NCBI GenBank assembly: GCA_964421875.1 | Contig: CAYQZD010000133.1 | Coordinates: 1 to 9,625, forward strand | Source of the DNA: CAYQZD01 sp964421875 | Lineage (GTDB): Bacteria > Electryoneota > Tariuqbacteria > Tariuqbacterales > Tariuqbacteraceae | Direction: 5' to 3' | DNA: 9,625 nt | Shown: piece after piece, positions 6,044 through 9,625 of the stretch | Layout of the letters: the number at the start of each line of letters is the position of its first letter | Position numbering within the stretch: position 1 is the first letter of the stretch | Notes under the pieces: generated by a model | Database searches by the model: none | What the model saw: the letters and a program-made list of their open reading frames with translations, nothing else | Told to the model about the DNA's origin: nothing | Translations under genes and position numbers: made by a program

Positions 6044-7744
6044 ATGAAGCGCCGATATATTTTTATTATTTGCCTGTTTTTAGGACTGGCGGTATGGGCG
6101 GGCCAGCTTTTCGCTGCAGCTCCCAGGCCGGTTTACGGGCGCAACGGGATGGTGGTCAGCGCCAGCGAATACGCCTCTGAGATTGGAGTGGATATCCTCA
6201 AAGCGGGCGGCAACGCGGTGGACGCGGCAGTTGCGGTCGCATTCACTTTGGGAGTGGTCGAGCAGTACTCCTCCGGCGTCGGAGGGGGTAATTTCATAAT
6301 GATATACCTCGCCGATACCGATTCCGCCGCCGCCATCGACGGCAGGGAAAAGGCTCCCCTCAAAGCCCAGCGGGATATGTATATCGACCGGAAAACCTTC
6401 CTCCCTATCCCCGAACTATCCACTACCGGGATTTTAGCGGGAGGAACGCCGGGAGCGGTCGCTTCGCTCAGCCTGGCGGCGGAGAAGTACGGCACGATGC
6501 CCCTCGCCTTGCTGCTCGCCCCCGCCATCAAACTGGCGGAGGAGGGATTCGCAGTCAATATGACCTATCACGAGCGCCTGCTCTACACCCAGTCCAAACT
6601 GGCGATGTTTCCCGCCAGCAAAGCGGTTTACTTTAAAAACGATTCGACGGTATGGGGACTGGGGGACACCCTGGCGCAGAAAGACCTGGCGTGGACTTAC
6701 CGTCAAATCGCCCAGGACGGCGCCGACGCCTTCTACCGGGGGGAAATCGCGCAGCGCATCGCCGATTTTATGAAGCGGGAGAAGGGGCTTATCACCCTGA
6801 AAGACCTGGAGAAGTATCAAGCGATAATCCGCCAGCCGGTCCGGGGGACTTACCGTGGTTTGGAGATTATTTCTATGCCGCCGCCCTCCTCCGGCGGAGT
6901 GCACCTGATTCAAATGCTGAATATCCTTGAAGGTTACAACCTGGCGCAATACGGCCACAACTCCTCACAGTATCTCCATATTTTGGCGGAAACGATGAAA
7001 CCCGCATTCGCCGATCGCGCTCTCTACCTCGGAGACCCTGATTTCAGCAAAATCCCGGTGGATACTCTGATTTCCAAGGGCTACGCCGAAATCCTCCGCG
7101 GACGCATCAGCCCCTTCCAAAGCGGCAAAGTCAGCGCCGGAGAATTCGAAACCGGAGACCTGAAAAAACACACCACCCACCTCTCGGTGGTAGACCGCAA
7201 GGGGAATATGTGCGCTATCACCGCCACAGTCAACACCACCTTTGGCTCCGGAATGACCATCGAAGGCACCGGCATTATCCTCAACAATGAAATGGACGAT
7301 TTCGCCGCCGCGCCGGGCCAGCCCAATTTCTTTGGTCTCATCGGCGCGGAAGCCAATTCCATACAGCCGGAAAAACGCCCCTTGTCCTCGATGACACCCA
7401 CCTTCGTGCTGGATGAAAATCAGGGGCTGATGGCGCTGGGAAGCCCCGGCGGACCCCGTATCATCACCGCCGTGCTCCAGACCATCCTGAACGTGGTCGA
7501 TTTCGAAATGGATATTCAGGAAGCGGTCGCCCGCCCCCGGGTGCACCACCAATGGAAACCGGACATACTCTATATCGAGTATGAAATACCCGCCGATGTA
7601 GTGGAAAACCTGGTCGCTAAAAGGCATCGGATTCGCCAGACAGGCGCCGGCTACACCGTGGAAGCCATCCTCATCGACCGGGAAAACGGACTCCTCTACG
7701 GAGGCGCCGACCCTCGCAGTGAGGGGAAAGCGGTAGGGTACTGA
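6044..7744 (+). CDS. ggt: Gamma-glutamyltransferase (gamma-glutamyltranspeptidase)
   Basis: A 566-residue precursor of a periplasmic or secreted Ntn-hydrolase that cleaves gamma-glutamyl bonds of glutathione and similar compounds, or transfers the glutamyl group. A signal peptide (1 to about 26, basic MKRR then a hydrophobic core) comes first. The large-subunit region has SGVGGGNFI (77-85) and IDGREKAP (98-105), whose R101 matches the substrate-carboxylate arginine (R114 in E. coli). Self-cleavage should occur before T377 in KKHTTHLSVVD, giving a small subunit of about 190 residues. That subunit keeps N397, NNEMDDF (414-420), RPLSSM (445-450) and GSPGG (466-470), all substrate-binding or oxyanion elements. 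The lid loop (about 425-445) is present, but the position of E. coli Y444 is F430. Length is near the 580 residues of E. coli. The ribosome-binding site is weak. It appears to be a single-gene unit. Confidence 0.95.
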   Translation: MKRRYIFIICLFLGLAVWAGQLFAAAPRPVYGRNGMVVSASEYASEIGVDILKAGGNAVDAAVAVAFTLGVVEQYSSGVGGGNFIMIYLADTDSAAAIDGREKAPLKAQRDMYIDRKTFLPIPELSTTGILAGGTPGAVASLSLAAEKYGTMPLALLLAPAIKLAEEGFAVNMTYHERLLYTQSKLAMFPASKAVYFKNDSTVWGLGDTLAQKDLAWTYRQIAQDGADAFYRGEIAQRIADFMKREKGLITLKDLEKYQAIIRQPVRGTYRGLEIISMPPPSSGGVHLIQMLNILEGYNLAQYGHNSSQYLHILAETMKPAFADRALYLGDPDFSKIPVDTLISKGYAEILRGRISPFQSGKVSAGEFETGDLKKHTTHLSVVDRKGNMCAITATVNTTFGSGMTIEGTGIILNNEMDDFAAAPGQPNFFGLIGAEANSIQPEKRPLSSMTPTFVLDENQGLMALGSPGGPRIITAVLQTILNVVDFEMDIQEAVARPRVHHQWKPDILYIEYEIPADVVENLVAKRHRIRQTGAGYTVEAILIDRENGLLYGGADPRSEGKAVGY

Positions 7745-7756
7745 TTGGTGAATCGC

Positions 7757-7768
7757 TTAAACGTTTAA
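7757..7768. promoter_or_regulatory. 12-bp perfect palindrome just after ggt
   Basis: TTAAACGTTTAA is a perfect palindrome with a central CG, 12 bases beyond the ggt stop codon. The shape resembles LacI-family operators, but no start codon or promoter lies close downstream, so chance or a weak 3' hairpin are equally possible. Confidence 0.2.
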
Positions 7769-7789
7769 ACAGTGAATTAGTAAAGTCGT

Positions 7790-7815
7790 CGTAGGGTGGG
7801 TTCTTAACCCACCAA
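7790..7815. repeat. GTAGGGTGGG-type hairpin repeat, copy 1
   Basis: The repeat begins CGTAGGGTGGGTT. GGTGGGTT (7795-7802) pairs perfectly with AACCCACC (7806-7813) around a CTT loop. A nearly identical copy lies at 7923-7947. It is one of several REP-like families filling the 586-bp gap at 7745-8330, in which no gene is evident before position 8331. Confidence 0.75.
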
Positions 7816-7825
7816 TCATTTGTCG

Positions 7826-7856
7826 TTGCGAGTCCGCCAGCCGGCGGACGAAGCAA
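7826..7856. repeat. TTGCGAG...GAAGCAA hairpin repeat
   Basis: TCCGCC and GGCGGA pair perfectly around AGCC in the centre, with TTGC and GCAA pairing at the ends across short mismatched segments. The ends match the TCATTGCGAG...AAGCAATC theme seen at 5191-5270, so this may be another, shorter member of that loose family. Confidence 0.55.
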
Positions 7857-7867
7857 TCTTCTCCTCG

Positions 7868-7896
7868 TTCCCACACTCCAGCGTGGGAATGCATAC
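7868..7896. repeat. TTCCCAC...GTGGGAATGCATAC repeat, copy 1
   Basis: A 29-bp repeat whose TTCCCAC and GTGGGAA ends pair around a CTCCAG-type centre. A second copy at 8254-8282 is identical except for one base. This hairpin type is widely scattered in many bacterial genomes. It carries no coding function. Confidence 0.8.
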
Positions 7897-7922
7897 CGCA
7901 GCCTGCCATTGCCAACGAAACT

Positions 7923-7947
7923 CGTAGGGTGGGTTTCAACCCACCAA
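7923..7947. repeat. GTAGGGTGGG-type hairpin repeat, copy 2
   Basis: Same family and orientation as 7790-7815, with a shorter loop. GTGGGTT and AACCCAC arms are intact and the flanking CGTAGG and CCAA are conserved. The two copies enclose the repeats at 7826-7856 and 7868-7896. Confidence 0.75.
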
Positions 7948-8049
7948 TTTACAAGTCATTACTCCCCGCCAGGGACCCTGAGCGGAGCTCATCTTAAGGC
8001 GGACTTGTTACTTGATACTTGACACATAGTACTTAATTAATGGTAGGCG

Positions 8050-8064
8050 GGGGGTTTATCCCCC
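8050..8064. repeat. GGGGG-TTTAT-CCCCC hairpin
   Basis: GGGGG (8050-8054) pairs with CCCCC (8060-8064) around TTTAT, preceded by GGTAGGC. The GTAGG lead-in followed by a short G/C hairpin links it in style to the GTAGGGTGGG repeats nearby. It is probably another REP-like family. Confidence 0.5.
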
Positions 8065-8186
8065 AGCACTAACTCAGTCTCTCAGAACACCGTTAATACA
8101 TCTGGTTCCTCGCTGTTTTGTATGGGTAAACCTCTTATAATAATAAAATTCGGTCAAGCACCTATAAAACAGATACATATGCTGTT

Positions 8187-8228
8187 CTGTCAGGTCTTGG
8201 ACGCCGTTAGGCGGGTGTGACCTGACAG
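8187..8228. repeat. Two-level hairpin, CTGTCAGGTC arms
   Basis: CTGTCAGGTC (8187-8196) and GACCTGACAG (8219-8228) are perfect 10-bp arms. Within the 22-nt interior, CGCC (8202-8205) pairs with GGCG (8210-8213) around GTTA. The result is an outer stem, an internal loop and an inner hairpin. It lies about 100 bases upstream of the gene at 8331. It could be a dispersed repeat or a structured leader RNA; the repeat-rich surroundings favour the first. Confidence 0.6.
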
Positions 8229-8253
8229 TCCGGTAAGGGTGAGGCGTTTCTAG

Positions 8254-8282
8254 TTCCCACGCTCCAGCGTGGGAATGCATAC
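8254..8282. repeat. TTCCCAC...GTGGGAATGCATAC repeat, copy 2
   Basis: It matches 7868-7896 in 28 of 29 positions, in the same orientation. In this copy the stem is fully paired (CACGCTCCAGCGTG). It ends 33 bases before the Shine-Dalgarno of the gene at 8331, so it may lie within that gene's leader. Confidence 0.8.
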
Positions 8283-8330
8283 TAAACCGGAATAAAATCA
8301 CATATCCCTATAACCAGAGGAGTCACTCCA

Positions 8331-8552
8331 ATGTTCGTAGCTGACCTTGATAAAAAAATTATCCACGATGCCATGAACTCGAAATACGAGTGCCACATCA
8401 AGGACATTCCCAAAGATAACTCCAAGAGGATATACAGCATACAAACCGTGAAGCGGATGATGTCCGCTGAACACCGCCCCCAATTCAACGGCTGCCAATA
8501 CTGTATGTCGGAATACCACACCTTCGACTTTACCTCCATCTTCCACAAATGA
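8331..8552 (+). CDS. Small cysteine-containing protein of unknown function
   Basis: A 73-residue soluble protein that I do not recognise as a named family. It has a strong ribosome-binding site, AGAGGAG (8316-8322), eight bases before the ATG, so it is very likely translated. C55 and C58 form a CxxC in NGCQYC, with C21-H22 earlier and H63 shortly after. That spacing (one Cys-His near residue 21, a CxxC some 34 residues later) loosely recalls the Ada-type zinc-binding domain, so metal binding is plausible. The middle (29-50) is basic, KDNSKRIYSIQTVKRMM, and could contact nucleic acid or phosphate; both ideas are inference. Its stop codon overlaps the start of the next gene (ATGA, 8549-8552), so the two are translationally coupled and probably act together. 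Confidence 0.8.
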   Translation: MFVADLDKKIIHDAMNSKYECHIKDIPKDNSKRIYSIQTVKRMMSAEHRPQFNGCQYCMSEYHTFDFTSIFHK

Positions 8553-9367
8553 AGGCGCAAATCCAGCGGCTGTTTCGAGACTTCTCCGCGGACGACTTCT
8601 CCGGCTCGACGGAACTGGCTCGCCGCGCCCTGGATATCCTGCGCCAATCCGCCCTCCTCCACCCCAAAGTAGATTTCGAAGAAACCGCATCTGGCCTTAT
8701 CCGCAGCCAGCCTTCGATGGCGGCGGTAATCAACCGAGTTGACCGCGCCCGCCGGGAACTGCAAAGCATACAACCCGCCTCAAAGGAATCTATAATCGCG
8801 CTTTTCGAGCGGCTGGAACGAGAGTATGCGCTTGAAACGGAACAAACAGTTTCCGCAGCAGCAACGCGGCTGAAAGGACTGGCTGAGATTGCAGCCTATT
8901 CCCGCAGTTCGCTGGTGGAAAGGGCGCTGGTAAGGCTGAGTGAGTCCGGCGGGCGGTTTGAAGTGGTGGTATCCGAAGGCCGTCCGGGATTGGAGGGAGT
9001 GACTCTGGCGAAAACCCTGGCGGACCATTCCGTGCCGGTGACCCTTTGTGTCGATGCAGCGCTGCCGGGATTAATCGCGGGATGCGGCGCGCTGGCGCTG
9101 GGGGCGGACGCGGTGACAGACTCCCGCTTCAGCAACAAAATCGGTACGGCAGCGATGTGCCGGGCGGCGCGGGAAGCCGGCGTTCCAGTATTCGTCATTG
9201 CCTCAAGCGATAAATACCTCCCCCCGCATCTGGAAAAGCACTATCAAATTATCGACCGCAGTCCCGATGAAATCCTAAAAGAACCTCCGAAAGGAGTGAA
9301 AATCTACCACCGCCTCTTCGAATGGTGCGACAACCGGCTGGTGGAGGAATTCATTAAGGGGAAGTGA
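8549..9367 (+). CDS. eIF2B/MtnA-superfamily (IF-2B-like) protein
   Basis: A 272-residue protein of the IF-2B fold, which includes eukaryotic eIF2B alpha/beta/delta, methylthioribose-1-phosphate isomerase (MtnA) and archaeal ribose-1,5-bisphosphate isomerase. A helical N-terminal region (1 to about 110) precedes a Rossmann-like half. Motifs in order: IAAYSRSSLVERAL (114-127), VSEGRPGLEGVTLAK (141-155), and GADAVTDSRFSNKIGT (185-200) followed by AAREAGVPVFVIAS. The last motif keeps the Asp of the isomerase active site (D187). The segment that holds the catalytic Cys in MtnA (THCNxG) reads AYSRSS here, with Ser at the expected position, more like eIF2B regulatory subunits. At 272 residues it is shorter than typical MtnA. 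Its start overlaps the preceding stop by ATGA. Membership in the superfamily is clear; substrate or partner is unknown, and isomerase activity looks doubtful. Confidence 0.85.
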   Translation: MKAQIQRLFRDFSADDFSGSTELARRALDILRQSALLHPKVDFEETASGLIRSQPSMAAVINRVDRARRELQSIQPASKESIIALFERLEREYALETEQTVSAAATRLKGLAEIAAYSRSSLVERALVRLSESGGRFEVVVSEGRPGLEGVTLAKTLADHSVPVTLCVDAALPGLIAGCGALALGADAVTDSRFSNKIGTAAMCRAAREAGVPVFVIASSDKYLPPHLEKHYQIIDRSPDEILKEPPKGVKIYHRLFEWCDNRLVEEFIKGK

Positions 9368-9392
9368 GCGTCAGAGCGGGGGAACGAAGTAT

Positions 9393-9407
9393 TCCGCCTC
9401 AGGCGGA
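9393..9407 (+). other. Hairpin just after the eIF2B-like gene
   Basis: TCCGCC (9393-9398) and GGCGGA (9402-9407) pair around TCA, 25 bases after the stop codon. A T-rich stretch (CATTTTTCT) begins only about 15 bases further on, so it is a weak terminator candidate. The same TCCGCC/GGCGGA pair occurs in the repeat at 7826-7856. Confidence 0.35.
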
Positions 9408-9477
9408 TAGAAACAATGTATTCATTTTTCTATAATGAGCGGCTTATATTCATGTCCCAATAACGATTTATCCCATT

Positions 9478-9546
9478 GTAGGGGCGAAGCATTCTAAATT
9501 TATCAATAAAGTTTGTAGCAATTTAGACTGAATGCTTCGCCCTTAC
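9478..9546. repeat. 69-bp inverted repeat, GTAGGGGCGAAGCATTC arms
   Basis: The left arm GTAGGGGCGAAGCATTC (9478-9494) and right arm GAATGCTTCGCCCTTAC (9530-9546) pair with a single mismatch over 17 bp. TAAAT and ATTTA extend the pairing after a small bulge. The roughly 20-nt centre is AT-rich. There is no coding capacity; it is a MITE/REP-like element of the common GGGGCGAAGCATTC type. Confidence 0.8.
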
Positions 9547-9582
9547 GTAAGACTATAGCTATCTGAAGTCATAAGTGAAATA

Positions 9583-9625
9583 GTCATTCCGGCGCAGCCG
9601 GAATCCTTCCGGAGAAGAGGGATTC
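9583..9625. repeat. GTCATTCCGGC-type repeat, cut by the window end
   Basis: ATTCCGGC (9586-9593) and GCCGGAAT (9597-9604) form a perfect 8-bp stem with a GCA loop, followed by CTTCCGGAGAAG, which is also self-complementary in part. This GTCATTCCGGC...GCCGGAATCC type is widely dispersed in bacterial genomes. The element runs to the edge, so its full length is unknown. Confidence 0.65.

Noticed and set aside
6965..7627. 220-codon minus-strand open frame across ggt
   Set aside because: It lies opposite the conserved catalytic region of a clear gamma-glutamyltransferase and has no recognisable domain.
8019..8024. TTGACA as a promoter for the 8331 gene
   Set aside because: No acceptable -10 follows at the right distance; the G-rich hairpin at 8050 takes that place.
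8136..8141. Perfect TATAAT upstream of the 8331 gene
   Set aside because: The sequence 17 bp upstream does not resemble a -35, and TATAAT is easily met by chance in AT-rich gaps.
7790..8282. Possible CRISPR array
   Set aside because: The repeats are of different families, irregularly spaced and hairpin-forming, with no uniform spacers and no cas genes.
8282..8773. Long open frame on the minus strand over the coupled gene pair
   Set aside because: It is a shadow of the + strand genes, which have a strong ribosome-binding site and recognisable motifs; the minus-strand translation shows none.

Overview
This window looks like chromosomal sequence from a Gram-negative (diderm) bacterium. It carries a TonB/ExbB/ExbD energy-transfer operon, a periplasm-facing DsbD and a secreted gamma-glutamyltransferase, all of which need an outer membrane or periplasm. 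Coding regions are moderately GC-rich. Intergenic regions are AT-rich and full of short dispersed hairpin repeats. The exbB-exbD-exbD-tonB order, the TonB linker style (a proline run followed by EEV and an EEKP motif) and the repeat families resemble uncultured lineages of the FCB group such as Zixibacteria. That placement is an impression from memory and was not computed.

Layout, all genes on the + strand: (1) 118-351, an orphan YgiT/MqsA-type zinc-finger protein of the kind found as toxin-antitoxin antitoxins. (2) 460-2990, a good sigma70-type promoter followed by exbB, two different exbD genes and tonB, with unusually roomy spacers (79, 95 and 137 bp). (3) 3278-5065, a complete dsbD (periplasmic domain, membrane domain, thioredoxin domain, all six redox cysteines). 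(4) 5066-5510, a 445-bp gap filled with repeat elements. (5) 5511-5834, a small cytoplasmic thioredoxin, with related ~80-bp inverted-repeat elements on both sides. (6) 6044-7744, a secreted gamma-glutamyltransferase with an intact autoprocessing threonine. (7) 7745-8330, a 586-bp gap packed with at least five REP-like hairpin families. (8) 8331-9367, a two-gene unit of a 73-aa cysteine-containing protein of unknown function and an eIF2B/MtnA-superfamily protein, joined by an ATGA stop/start overlap. (9) 9368-9625, more repeats to the end.

Functionally, ExbB/ExbD/TonB would turn proton-motive force into work on outer-membrane receptors, none of which is encoded here. DsbD would carry electrons from a cytoplasmic thioredoxin to the periplasm, so the nearby thioredoxin is a plausible but unproven electron donor. 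The gamma-glutamyltransferase would cleave glutathione-like gamma-glutamyl compounds in the periplasm. The least-explained part is the coupled pair at 8331-9367: the eIF2B-like protein has lost the catalytic cysteine position of the sugar-phosphate isomerases and travels with an uncharacterised possible metal-binding protein. No CRISPR array, tRNA, rRNA, transposase or phage gene was seen.
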